NCBI GenBank assembly: GCA_012031225.1
Contig: JAAUTZ010000033.1
Span: 1 to 37,137 of the forward strand
Reading direction: 5' to 3'
DNA length: 37,137 nucleotides
Source of the DNA: Chloroflexaceae bacterium
Lineage (GTDB): Bacteria > Chloroflexota > Chloroflexia > Chloroflexales > Chloroflexaceae
In this document: positions 16,118 through 25,480 of the stretch, piece by piece
Position numbering within the stretch: position 1 is the stretch's first letter
Layout of the letters: each line of letters begins with the position of its first letter
Translations under genes and position numbers: made by a program
The notes under the pieces: generated by a model
Told to the model about the DNA's origin: nothing
Seen by the model: the letters and a program-made list of their open reading frames with translations, nothing else
The model's database searches: none

Positions 16118-17536
16118 ATGAATAATCAACTGGAAACACTTCAACAACATCGGCAAGCGTTATTTCAAGCCTATCAAGATCGCATCAGCATTAATCATTA
16201 TCTAGATCGCAGATTAGTAAGTTATCAGGCTAACAAGAGTCGATCTGGATACAATTGGTTTAAGTACCGAGAAGGCTTTTCCTCACAACTCGTTAACTAC
16301 TTACTTAAAGAGATTCATCCCGTTCCCGGACGTTTACTAGACCCATTCGCTGGTTCGGGGTCTGCATTGTTTGCCGCAGCATTACAAGGGTGGGAGACCT
16401 GCGGCATAGAGATACTTCCTGTTGGAGCATACATTATTCGTGCTCGTGTCGCAGCTGAACAAGTATCACCTCACAAGTTCGCCGGCGTTGTCCAGAATCT
16501 TCTTTCACTTGATTTCACCGACTATTACGACGAAGCCTATGCGTTTCAGCATATTCCAATCACACATGGAGCGTATATCCCTGAAGCCGAGCGCGAACTT
16601 ATTGGCTACTTGTCGTATTGTATGACAAATATTGCAGATGAACAGATACAGCAACTTTTGGAGTTTGCCGCTTTTTGTATCCTTGAAGAGATTAGCTACA
16701 CGCGGAAAGATGGACAGTTTCTGCGCTGGGATGCCCGTTCAGGACGTTCATTAGGCAAGAAGCCTTTCTTCAAAGAGAAGATCTGGAGTTTCCGCGAAGC
16801 AATTACGATGAAGCTTTCCCAAATAGCTTCTGATCTTATGTCGTACAGGATCTTTGGCTCTAACTGGGATATAGGTAGTAAGTATCCAACGGTATATGTA
16901 GGTTCAAGTTTAGACATTCTGCCCACGCTAGACAAAGAAAGTTTTGATGTTATTTTAACTTCGCCTCCCTACTGCAATCGCTACGATTACACTCGTACAT
17001 ATGCACTGGAATTAGTGTATCTCGGTTATCGGCATGAAGACGTAACGCACCTTCGACAATCTATGCTGTCTTGCACTGTGGAAAATAAAGACAAGCAGCA
17101 GCACATGCGAAGGCTCTATCAAGGTCTCGCCCGTATAGCTGATTTTGACCAAATAACTGCCGTGTACGAAGCTCAATGTGGGTTGCATGAAGTTCTTGAA
17201 ATACTTGAACAGCAGCGAGAGTCCAATCTTCTCAACAACCCAAATGTAGTTCGTATGATACGTAATTACTTTTATGAAATGTCTTTCATTGTTTTTGAAA
17301 TGTCACAGTTGCTTGCCCCAAACGGACATATTATTATGATAAATGACAACGTTCGCTATGGTGGTGAGGAAATACCGGTTGATCTGATCCTATCAAATAT
17401 GGCGGCGGCTTATGGGTTAGAGGTAGAACACATCTGGTCGCTACCGAAGGGCAAAGGAAATAGTAGTCAACAGATGGGTTTATATGGGCGCACTGAGTTA
17501 CGGAAAGGGGTCTACGTTTGGAAGAAGAACAAATGA
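16118..17536 (+). CDS. Restriction-modification DNA methyltransferase, probably N4-cytosine type
   Basis: This 472-aa enzyme would methylate DNA to protect it from the neighbouring restriction enzyme. It has the SAM-binding motif I LLDPFAGSGSALFAAAL (DPFAGSG at 75-81) and the catalytic motif IV FDVILTSPPYCNRYDY (TSPPY at 281-285). A serine-proline-proline-tyrosine form usually means N4-cytosine methylation. About 200 residues lie between motifs I and IV and may hold the target-recognition region (an alpha-class-like order). The frame is open to 16019 inside gmhA, but the ATG at 16118 starts at the base-composition break; it has no strong Shine-Dalgarno. The region is much richer in A+T than its flanks. 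Its stop overlaps the next gene by ATGA. Confidence 0.88.
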   Translation: MNNQLETLQQHRQALFQAYQDRISINHYLDRRLVSYQANKSRSGYNWFKYREGFSSQLVNYLLKEIHPVPGRLLDPFAGSGSALFAAALQGWETCGIEILPVGAYIIRARVAAEQVSPHKFAGVVQNLLSLDFTDYYDEAYAFQHIPITHGAYIPEAERELIGYLSYCMTNIADEQIQQLLEFAAFCILEEISYTRKDGQFLRWDARSGRSLGKKPFFKEKIWSFREAITMKLSQIASDLMSYRIFGSNWDIGSKYPTVYVGSSLDILPTLDKESFDVILTSPPYCNRYDYTRTYALELVYLGYRHEDVTHLRQSMLSCTVENKDKQQHMRRLYQGLARIADFDQITAVYEAQCGLHEVLEILEQQRESNLLNNPNVVRMIRNYFYEMSFIVFEMSQLLAPNGHIIMINDNVRYGGEEIPVDLILSNMAAAYGLEVEHIWSLPKGKGNSSQQMGLYGRTELRKGVYVWKKNK

Positions 17537-18749
17537 CTGGTATCCCGAAGTCATCAGCGTTGCCTCCTTTTGCCAGTACTCTTGACGAAATTCGTACTGC
17601 CGTTGAGCGTAATGCTATTCGACGTGGGGTTTTTCTGATCAATTCATTGCAAGCACTAGGTGTTAATAATCTTGTAAGCCGTGTAGCTGAGTTGTCATCT
17701 ACTTACGACAAAGAAGAATGGCGAGACCAAGCAGATAAGTGGGGCATTGATCCAGAAGAAGTCTTATCTATTCTTGACAGTAGTAAAGTCGCGTATCCCG
17801 TTTTCTTCTGTTCACCTTCAGCTATTGTAGAGACACCGCAGCTTCTTAGCTATTATCGTAATCTTGCAATGCTCTCAAACAAAGCAATGCGTGATATTAA
17901 ACTTTCAACAGAAAGATACGAAGTGTCCCTACAGGCTATTAGTGCTGACCAGGCGCTGGTTGTGTCACGGTATCTTAACTCGACAATCAGCAACATCATC
18001 CTCGCTAGAGGTACAGTAACATCGCAACTTGCTAGTGAAATGTTGTATACCAATATCGGTGATAGTTTGGGAGGGGTATGGCGCAATGAGATCGGTAGGC
18101 TAGCCTATGAAGAAGTTCTTTCACTATTAATTATGCATCTTTATCAAATCAACCGATTAGAGTATATCAAATACACTGTGAAAGGGCAATTAGTTGATAT
18201 TGAAGCTGAAGCACTCGCTAAACAACGGCCTCGATCTCAAGAATTGAAAGTTTCTGAGATTGACTCATCAGATTCGCTGCAAAACTTCTTAAATCACCTT
18301 CACACAAATCGCGTAAAGTATCAAGAAATAGGTCTCCATAATGGTACTCGTTTATGTGTGGATCGCCAAATTATGTGGACGTTGCCAATGGTAAGCGAAC
18401 AAAATTTGGCTCCGATTTGGTTGCTGAAGATACTCGATCCTCGTATCCGTGGGCGGCCGAGCTAAAAGGTGGGGCCGATCCGGCTGGCTCTGATGAACAC
18501 TGGAAGACGGCTGTGAGTGCATTTGATCGTATTTTGCTGGCTTGCGAGCAAATGAACAAGACACCTCCCCAGCTTACGTTTATTGCAACTATCATTGTTG
18601 AACGTGTTGCTGTTGAGGCGGCAACACGCATAAAGCAAGGAAAGCTTTCAACAGTGTATAATCTTACCCAGATCGCTGAAAGCACGGAGCTTCAGCAAAA
18701 ATTTCTTGCTGATCTCACCAACTTCCTCTGCCCCGGTATGAAGTCGTAA
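17533..18749 (+). pseudogene. Type II restriction endonuclease (XcyI-like), broken by a 1-base frameshift
   Basis: The gene starts at ATG 17533 (ATGA overlap with the methylase; a TTG at 17518 is the alternative). The first frame runs ~280 residues to DRQI and then goes off frame. One more T at 18371-18372 gives DRQIYVDVANGKRTKFGSD and leads on to AAELKGGADPAGSDEHWKTA, for 405 aa in all. ELK fits the E-x-K of a PD-(D/E)XK nuclease, and the GGxDPAGxDEHWKTA block is, from memory, like that of XcyI/AvaI-type enzymes that cut CCCGGG or CYCGRG; the family call is tentative. The methylase is intact and the break is at a homopolymer, so the nuclease may really be whole. Strongly AT-rich compared with its flanks. 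Confidence 0.7.
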
Positions 18750-18856
18750 GTCTAAGGATATTATTGATATGTTAACTGTTAATCCATGTAAGCTCAGCCC
18801 TCAGTTCCGCCACATCCGGCTCAAGCTACGCAAGGAATGCAAGGAGTACATCAACG

Positions 18857-19816
18857 GTGCGCGTATTCATCACGGGTATAACGGGCCCTGTCGGCAGTGC
18901 CCTTGCGGATTATCTGCTGGCACTGGATCGCCCCGATCTGGAGATCCACGCCTTCAAACGGTGGCGCAGCGATCCCCGCCCGATTGAACACCTCGCGGGG
19001 CAGGTCACGTTCCACGAGGGCGATATTGAAGATCCCTTTGTGCTGCTGCAAACGCTGCAACGGATTGTGCCGGAGCGCATCTTCCACCTTGCCGCGCAGA
19101 GCTATCCGAGTGCCTCGTGGGATGCCCCGATTGTCACGATGCGGACGAATGTTGAGGGGACGATCAATGTGCTAGAGGCGGTGCGCCGCACCTGCCCCAC
19201 CGCCCGCGTGCATCTGGCGGGCAGCAGTGCCGCCTACGGCCCGGTGCGCCCCGAAGATACGCCGATCAGTGAGAGCCAGCCGCTGCGTCCGGTTAGCCCC
19301 TATGGGGTGAGCAAAGCCACCACCGAGTTGGTCGGGCTGCAATATGCGGCGAGCTATGGCTTGCATGTGGTAGTGACGCGCTCGTTCAATCATGTTGGGC
19401 CGCACCAGAATGACCGCACTGCGATTATGACGTTCTGTAAGCAAATGGCCATGATCGAGCGCGGCATGCAAGAGCCGATCATCCGCGTTGGCAATCTCGA
19501 GGCGCGGCGCGATTTCAGCCACACGCGGGATGCTGTGCGCGGGCTGTGGCTGCTGCTCGAACACGCCCCCGCCGGGCAGGTCTACAATCTCTGTTCGGGC
19601 ATTGCCACCCAAATCGGCGAGATTGTCGCATTGGTGCAGGCCCATGGGCACGCCGCCGCGACGGTGCAAGTTGACCCGACGCGCCTACGTCCGACGGATG
19701 AGCCGTTGTTGGTCGGCGATAACCGCAAGCTGCGGGCGGCGACAGGGTGGCAACCGGAGATCATGATGCCGGAGATTGTCGCCGAGTTGCTCGACTATTG
19801 GCGGGCACGGCTGTGA
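18857..19816 (+). CDS. NAD(P)-dependent sugar-nucleotide epimerase/dehydratase (extended SDR)
   Basis: The 319-aa product has the Rossmann motif GITGPVG (Gly7, Gly10, Gly13), GDIEDP, FHLAAQSYPSASWDAP, NVEGTINVLEA, a Ser123/Ser124 catalytic site in HLAGSSAAYG, and SPYGVSK with Tyr149 and Lys153. A later TRSFNHVGPHQ and RRDFSHTRDAVRG complete an extended-SDR pattern closest to GDP-mannose 4,6-dehydratase and RMD-type reductases. With gmhA and hddA nearby, it may act on a heptose nucleotide; the exact substrate cannot be read. It starts at GTG 18857 with AAGGAG 10 bases upstream. Its TGA overlaps the next GTG by 4 bases. GC-rich like the left half of the cluster, and separated from it by the R-M pair. 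Confidence 0.82.
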   Translation: MRVFITGITGPVGSALADYLLALDRPDLEIHAFKRWRSDPRPIEHLAGQVTFHEGDIEDPFVLLQTLQRIVPERIFHLAAQSYPSASWDAPIVTMRTNVEGTINVLEAVRRTCPTARVHLAGSSAAYGPVRPEDTPISESQPLRPVSPYGVSKATTELVGLQYAASYGLHVVVTRSFNHVGPHQNDRTAIMTFCKQMAMIERGMQEPIIRVGNLEARRDFSHTRDAVRGLWLLLEHAPAGQVYNLCSGIATQIGEIVALVQAHGHAAATVQVDPTRLRPTDEPLLVGDNRKLRAATGWQPEIMMPEIVAELLDYWRARL

Positions 19817-20541
19817 ACCTAGATCGTGAGGCGTTGGTGATTAACCCGGATTACTTTATTCTGTGGGATGTAGATGCCACCCTGCTGACCACTGGCGGGG
19901 TTGGGGGCGAGGTGATGCGAGCGGCAATGGAGCAGGTCTTTGGGGGCACGCTGCCGCGTGAACGGACCTTCTTTTCGGGCAAAACGGATCGCCAGATCAT
20001 CCACGATGCCTACCCCGACATTACCCCCGAAGCTCTGCGTGATCGCCTCGAACAGTTTACCGCCGTGTATGTGGCTGAGTTCGAGCGGCGCACCCCCGAT
20101 CTGCGGGCCCGCACCCGCCTGCTGCCGGGCGTGGCCAAGCTGCTGCCGCTCCTATCCGGGCGGGTGGCGCAGGCTCCGCTCACGGGCAACATCGCGCCCA
20201 TCGCCGAACGCAAGCTGGCTATCGCGGGCTTGCTCGATTACCTTGACCTCGCGGCGGGGGCGTATGGCAACGATGACCATGATCGGGCGCGACTGTTGCC
20301 GCTTGCGGTGCAGCGGGCTGAGCAATACTACGGGCGCAGCTTTGCCCCAGAGCAGGTGGTGATTGTCGGGGATACGCCCAACGACATTCGCTGTGGCAAG
20401 CAGAGCGGCGCACGCACGGTGGCGGTAGCAACCGGACCGTATACGCTGGAAGAGCTGGCCGCCCACGCCCCTGATGCGCTCCTGCCCGATCTGGACAACC
20501 CCGCCGCCGCGTTGCAGGCAATTTTCGCATCAGGGCAGTAG
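19813..20541 (+). CDS. HAD-family phosphatase
   Basis: This 242-aa protein has HAD motif I as ILWDVDATLLTTGG (usual form DxDGT, here Ala for Gly), a cap domain (about residues 25-90), a Thr in LTGNIAPIA (motif II), and motif IV IVGDTPNDIRCGKQSGA. It resembles phosphoglycolate-phosphatase-like enzymes more than GmhB, which carries a DRDGT motif. It may remove a phosphate from a sugar intermediate made by its neighbours, but the substrate is not shown by the sequence. The start is GTG 19813, overlapping the SDR stop as GTGA; the frame is open to 19747, but that would lie deep inside the SDR gene. Last gene of the cluster. Confidence 0.8.
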   Translation: MNLDREALVINPDYFILWDVDATLLTTGGVGGEVMRAAMEQVFGGTLPRERTFFSGKTDRQIIHDAYPDITPEALRDRLEQFTAVYVAEFERRTPDLRARTRLLPGVAKLLPLLSGRVAQAPLTGNIAPIAERKLAIAGLLDYLDLAAGAYGNDDHDRARLLPLAVQRAEQYYGRSFAPEQVVIVGDTPNDIRCGKQSGARTVAVATGPYTLEELAAHAPDALLPDLDNPAAALQAIFASGQ

Positions 20542-20565
20542 TGTGCCTTGCGTCACTGCATACGC

Positions 20566-20594
20566 TTGACAGGCATGGAACAAGCCCTTATCAT
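20566..20594 (+). promoter_or_regulatory. Promoter for the DUF4015 lipoprotein gene
   Basis: A perfect TTGACA (20566-20571) is followed after 17 bases by TATCAT (20589-20594). It is the strongest sigma-70-like promoter seen here. Transcription would begin near 20601, leaving a leader of ~120 bases before the TTG start. Confidence 0.75.
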
Positions 20595-20720
20595 ACAGCA
20601 GACCACGATTTTGAGGTGCTGCCAAATGTCGCGCTCCACAGCGCGTTGCCCACACCGATAATAGACTGTATGGCGATACAACGCCGCGACCAACCACGAA
20701 CAGCAGAAGGAGAAGCCACA

Positions 20721-22838
20721 TTGATCCAAAGGCTCATTACCCCATTCCTATGCCTCGTAGCAGTGCTGGCACTGGCCGCCTGCGGCGCAAACACCGTACC
20801 CCTCGAAGGCACGATCACCGATAGCTACACGGGGCAGCCACTTGCCGCGGCCAACCTCACGGTTGGCCCAAACAGCGTGTCCTTGAATGCCGATGGTAGC
20901 TATAGCACAACTGCGTGGCAGCCGGATGATGCTGTTGCTGTGGCTTTGCCCGGCTATGATCCTGTCACGATTGCGCTTGCCGATGTGGTTACGGGCCGCC
21001 CCGCCGCCGGTACGACAGTCAGCCTCGATGTTGAGCTACGCCCAAACACGCTCGCCGGTACCGTCAGCAACAGTGCTACTAATCAACCGCTTGCCAACGC
21101 ACTGGTTGCAGTGCAGATCGTATCGGGAACTGAGACGGTGACGCTTGCACAGGCGACAACCGATGCCAATGGAGCCTACCAACTCAGCGACCTGCCCGAG
21201 CAGTTTACGCTGCTGGTGCAAGCCACCGACCACGCGCTACTCGAAGATTCGCTCGCCCGCACCACTAGCTACGATGCTGCCCTGCGCCCGAATGTGCTGA
21301 GTGGCACGATCACTGACCAGTTCAGTGGTGAGCCGATTGCCGATGTGAAGATTGCCGCAGGCACGGCGCGGGCCACAACCGGGAGCGACGGCAGCTATCG
21401 CCTTGAAGATATTCCCGCTGACGCGACTACGGTGACGATTAATGCCGATGGCTACGCCCCAATCACCGAGCCGCTTGACCTCGCCGCTAGCCAGACCCTC
21501 GCGGTGGTGCTGCGCCCGAATACGCTGCAAGGGGTGCTTGTAGATCAGGATACCGGTGAGCCGATCCCGCACGCTACAATCATCGCAACCGAAACGATGA
21601 CTGCAACGGCAGTTTCGTCAGTCCGGATTGACCGCAGCACCGATGGCACGTTCAAGCTCGACGATGTGCCTGAGAGCGGCTATGTACAGGTGCTTGCGCC
21701 CGGCTATCGCAAGGCGGTGTATGCGATCAAGCCCGGTAGCATTCCGAGCCAGATTGGGCTAGAGCCGTTTAAGGCGCGGGCAATCTATGTCAAAACCAGC
21801 ACCGCCGCCTACATGCCGGAAGTGATGGAGGAGTTTTGGCAGAAGATTGATGAGACCGAACTGAACGCGCTCGTGATTGATATTAAGTCCGACAACATGG
21901 TTGATCTGGGCTTGATCTACTACCAATCAAATGTGCCGATCATCCGTGAGCTAGGCACATCGCGTGACTTGATGGATATTCGCGGCATCCTTGCCGAAGC
22001 CAAGCGGCGCAACGTCTATACGATTGCTCGGATCCACGTCTTCTCGCACGACAACCTGCTGGCTGAGACCCGCCCCGATTGGGCCGCGCAGAACAAGAAT
22101 GGTTGTGTGCCCAACGAAAACCGCAAGTGCAATGGGCCAATCTTCTATGCTGATTGGGACATCGCATGGCTCGATCCGTGGAACCGCGATGTGTGGGATT
22201 ACAACATCCAGCTCGGTATCGAAGCTGCTCAACTCGGCTTCGACGAGATTCAGTTTGACTACATCCGCTTCCCCAGCGATGCCGCCGACATCAAGAATAT
22301 GGTGCTGTCGGGGCCCTACAACTGGCGCGAAGACCCCGACCCGATGTACAACAACATCGTTGAATTTATGACGCTGGCCCACAAAGCCATGAATGACCAC
22401 GGCGCGTTCTTCTCGGTAGATGTCTTCGGCTACGCCACATGGGAGCCGCAGGCAAGCATTGGGCAACGCGCCGACAAGATGGCTGAACACGCCGATTACA
22501 TCTGCCCGATGATCTACCCCTCGCACTTCTCGACGAATGAGCTAGGGCTAGACAATGCTTCCGCGCACCCCTACCGGATCATCGAGGAGAGCCTGATTCG
22601 GGGGCAGGCTTTGATGGGCGATGCTCGCGCCAAGCAACGCCCGTGGCTCCAAGCCTTTACGCTGCTGTGGGTTCCGGAGAATCTGAAGGTGCGCTACGGC
22701 GACTTCGAGGTGCGCGAACAGATTGATGCCACCGAGAACTCGCCCTACGGCTACGGCTGGGCGTTGTGGGACCCCGACAACCATTTCGAGTGGGGCGCAC
22801 TCAAGCCCGCCGCCCAAACCGGCGCAGCCGGGCAGTAG
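20721..22838 (+). CDS. Lipoprotein with four carboxypeptidase-regulatory-like domains and a DUF4015 glycosidase-like domain
   Basis: The frame opens at 20541, but AAGGAG 8 bases before TTG 20721 and the start of a lipoprotein signal there (IQRLITPFLCLVAVLALAAC) set the start; the product is 705 aa. After the lipid-bearing Cys come four beta-sandwich repeats, each with GTxTDxxTGxPL-like openings: PLEGTITDSYTGQPL, TLAGTVSNSATNQPL, VLSGTITDQFSGEPI and TLQGVLVDQDTGEPI. From about residue 350 a DUF4015 TIM-barrel follows: ARAIYVKTSTAAY, ALVIDIKSDN, FDEIQFDYIRFPSD, FFSVDVFGYATW and CPMIYPSHF. DUF4015 is a predicted glycosyl hydrolase of unproven substrate. It should sit on the outer face of the membrane, perhaps acting on envelope glycans. 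Confidence 0.85.
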   Translation: MIQRLITPFLCLVAVLALAACGANTVPLEGTITDSYTGQPLAAANLTVGPNSVSLNADGSYSTTAWQPDDAVAVALPGYDPVTIALADVVTGRPAAGTTVSLDVELRPNTLAGTVSNSATNQPLANALVAVQIVSGTETVTLAQATTDANGAYQLSDLPEQFTLLVQATDHALLEDSLARTTSYDAALRPNVLSGTITDQFSGEPIADVKIAAGTARATTGSDGSYRLEDIPADATTVTINADGYAPITEPLDLAASQTLAVVLRPNTLQGVLVDQDTGEPIPHATIIATETMTATAVSSVRIDRSTDGTFKLDDVPESGYVQVLAPGYRKAVYAIKPGSIPSQIGLEPFKARAIYVKTSTAAYMPEVMEEFWQKIDETELNALVIDIKSDNMVDLGLIYYQSNVPIIRELGTSRDLMDIRGILAEAKRRNVYTIARIHVFSHDNLLAETRPDWAAQNKNGCVPNENRKCNGPIFYADWDIAWLDPWNRDVWDYNIQLGIEAAQLGFDEIQFDYIRFPSDAADIKNMVLSGPYNWREDPDPMYNNIVEFMTLAHKAMNDHGAFFSVDVFGYATWEPQASIGQRADKMAEHADYICPMIYPSHFSTNELGLDNASAHPYRIIEESLIRGQALMGDARAKQRPWLQAFTLLWVPENLKVRYGDFEVREQIDATENSPYGYGWALWDPDNHFEWGALKPAAQTGAAGQ

Positions 22839-22859
22839 GGCCGGCGGGCATCGGCTGAG

Positions 22860-22944
22860 CCAACGTTACGTTGGTGGGGGCGTACCCTTTGGGGCGGATC
22901 TGGCTGATTGACGCTGCGATCACGCTCGGCAACGGAGCCGAGCG
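22860..22944 (+). terminator. Two hairpins between the DUF4015 and amidase genes
   Basis: CCAACGT-T-ACGTTGG (22860-22874, 7-bp stem) is followed by CGCTCGGC and GCCGAGCG (22923-22930 and 22937-22944, 8-bp stem, loop AACGGA). Neither has a T run. The second sits just before the amidase Shine-Dalgarno (AGGAG at 22952-22956), so it could be an attenuator or a processing site. Confidence 0.3.
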
Positions 22945-22962
22945 ATAGTTTCAGGAGTATGC

Positions 22963-25460
22963 ATGAAACGCGACGTGCCGTATCACATTCGGCTCTGGCT
23001 GCCAGTCTGTTGGCTGGCGGCTTTGCTCATGGTTGTGCCTGCCCTTGCCCAAACCCCTAGCCCATCCGATGCACCCGCTCGCCAAGTAGATGCGTGGAGC
23101 CTCGATACGGTGCGCGATTGGGAAGCGGGTAGCCTTAGTGGGATTATCGTCACGAATAACTCTGGGGGCGAAGTGCGCCTTGCCACCGATCAAGTCGAAG
23201 GGGTGTACGTCTCGCAGCCACTGGCGGCGAGTTTCCCGTTTAATGCCATCGGTGCGGTGTGGCGGGCAGAGCTACCCCCAGACACGACACTGCTGCTGGA
23301 TGTACGGGGGCGGGCTTCGTTGCCGCCACCCGAAGAAGCCTTCACCAACGACGGCTGGTCGGCGTGGGTTGTGCTGAACAGTGGCGATGCGCGTTCGCTG
23401 CGCGAGGATGGCGCGTTTGCGATTGCCGACGTGATCGAGTTCCCGCCGGATACGAGCTACCTGCAACTGCGCGTGCGCTTCATTAGCGAGAGCGTGCTTG
23501 CCTCGCCCGTGCTAAACAACATCACCCTGAGCTATTTGAATACTATCGCGGGCCCCCCCACCACGCCGAGCCTGCCGCGTGTGCCCGCTAGCACCGCCAA
23601 TACCACGCTCACTGCCGCGCCGTTGCTGGTGCAGCGCAGCCTGTGGAATGCCCGCCGCGAAGGAGCCATCCCCACCCGGGCTACGCCGCGTGGGATCATC
23701 CTGCACGAGCTAGACGTGACGACTGGCTTGACTGAGACGCTCGCTCTGCTGCGGGCTTTGACCACCTACCAGACTGAGGTGCTCGGCTGGGAAGACCTTG
23801 CCTACCACTATCTGATAGACCCAGCGGGCACGCTGTATGAAGGGCGGCTCGGCGGCCCAACTGCCTTTGTGCCGCGCCTTGCGGCTGGCGATACGGCTGT
23901 GCATGTCGCCGTGATCAATCCGAGCGAACAAACCCCGTCCGAAGCAGCCCAAGAGACGCTCGTGCAACTACTGGCGTGGCTAGGGCAAGCCTATCAACTC
24001 AACCCGCTTGGTGAGCATCAGGTCGTGGTTGAAGGAGCAGTGCAGAGCCGCCTCTCGCTTGCGGGACATAATCAGGTGGCCCCAGCGGCCCCGGATCCGG
24101 GGCGCCTCTGCTGGAGCTACTGCCGGAACTCCGCACGCGCACCGATCAGGCGACGGTACGGGCGCGGCAGTATTTCGCCATCGGCAATGTTGCCGATTAT
24201 GTGCAGGAGTTTACCTTCCTCAATCTCGGCAACAGCGAGACGCTCGCTAGCATCACGATGCTCCCCGCTGGCGCAACTGAGCCGCTCTTGCTCGAACTGT
24301 CGGTCCCGGCCAATGGCCGCGCACAGGTCCGCCTAAACGATATTGTCAGCGATACCACGAGCATTCCCGCCGTTGTCACCAGCAATCAGCCCCTCATCGC
24401 CGAGCGCATGCTCCGCACCCCCACCGACATTGACGCGACGCTAGGGCAGCCGGATCTGGCGCGGCTGTGGTATTTCGCTGAAGGCAATACAGCGGAGAGC
24501 TTCAGTACTGATCTGGTGCTGTTCAATCCGCAACCAACCTCAACCGAAGTTGGCATTGTGTATATGCAGCCGGACGGCAGCCGGACCACCCAGCAAGCCC
24601 TGATTCCAGCCCGCCAACAACTGGTGATCGCGGTAGATGATGTCTTGCCCAATCACCAATTCGGCTCCCAGATTAGCAGTAGCCAGCCGATTGTTGCCGA
24701 ACGCCTGATGCGGTTCGGCAGTGAGCGCGGCGGCTTCCACAACAATGCCGGCAGTGCCCAGCTATCGCGCACATGGCTGTTTGCGGAGGGCAGCACCCGT
24801 AGCCCCTATCAGATGCAGATGCACATTCTCAACCCCAATCAGCAAGCCGCAACGGTGAATGTGCAGTTTATGACGGCGGATGGCACATCGCTCATGCGCC
24901 GCTACGCCCTTCCGCCGACGACGCGCCTGAGCATTGATGTGAACGAGCTGATCCCTGACTCCGATGTGGCGACGATGATCGAAGCGGATCGCCCCATCGT
25001 CGCTGAGCGTGCGCTCTACTTCCGCCCAACCACCGCCGCCATCACCGGCACCCTAGCGTTCACCGATACGGTGCTGCCGGATATGGCCACCCCGCTTGTG
25101 GGGACGATCAGCACCGGCGCGACACGCGGCGCATTCTCGTGGCGATTCGCCGATGCCCCCACGCAGGGGTCCCGCCAGCAGCTGCTGTTGAGCAATCCGG
25201 GGCGGGGGCAGGCGCGGGTGCAGATCGAGTTCCTGCTCGCTGATGATAGCCGCCCAGTTGAAACGATTGTGATGCCGCCTGAGTCGCGGGCGACGGTGAA
25301 CATTCACGAACTGCATCCCGATCAGCCGGGTGTAGCGGTGATTGTCCGCGCAACCCAGCCGATTGTGGCCGAGCGCACGCTCATGCCTGAGGCTGTGATC
25401 AACGAGGATGGTACTCCGGCGAGCGGCGGCACGACGGTGCTTGGCGTGGCGGGTGAGTAG
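22963..25460 (+). pseudogene. Secreted N-acetylmuramoyl-L-alanine amidase-like protein with DUF5719-like repeats, frameshifted
   Basis: A signal peptide (MKRDVPYHIRLWLPVCWLAA, cleavage near ALAQ) is followed by a beta-rich region (to about 230). An Amidase_2/PGRP-like domain then shows GIILHELDVT (His248), LAYHYLIDPAGTLYEGR and LAGHNQVAPAAPDPG (His369, Asp378). The frame then breaks at the four-G run 24099-24102. With one more G it continues as APLLELLPELR and QYFAIGNVADYVQEFTFLN, giving 832 aa. The rest holds about four repeats with LWYFAEGNT or TWLFAEGST and QPIVAERLMRF, like DUF5719. The zinc ligands His/His/Asp are present, but the Lys before the Asp in AmpD is not seen. It would cleave or bind peptidoglycan outside the membrane. 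Confidence 0.8.
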
Positions 25461-25480
25461 GGGCAACGTTACACCGTTAA

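Noticed and set aside
18354-18749. The 131-codon frame after the restriction enzyme as a separate gene
   Set aside because: Its first residues are out-of-frame noise. The conserved reading joins the upstream frame at 18371-18372, and the nuclease E-x-K site lies in this part.
18769-18987. 72-codon frame upstream of the SDR gene
   Set aside because: It runs into the SDR gene out of frame and shows no motif. The SDR has its own AAGGAG and GTG start.
685-24102. Programmed ribosomal frameshifting as the cause of the breaks
   Set aside because: No slippery heptamer with a following stem was evident at the sites, and the families involved (PyrE, type II nuclease, amidase) are not known to use it.
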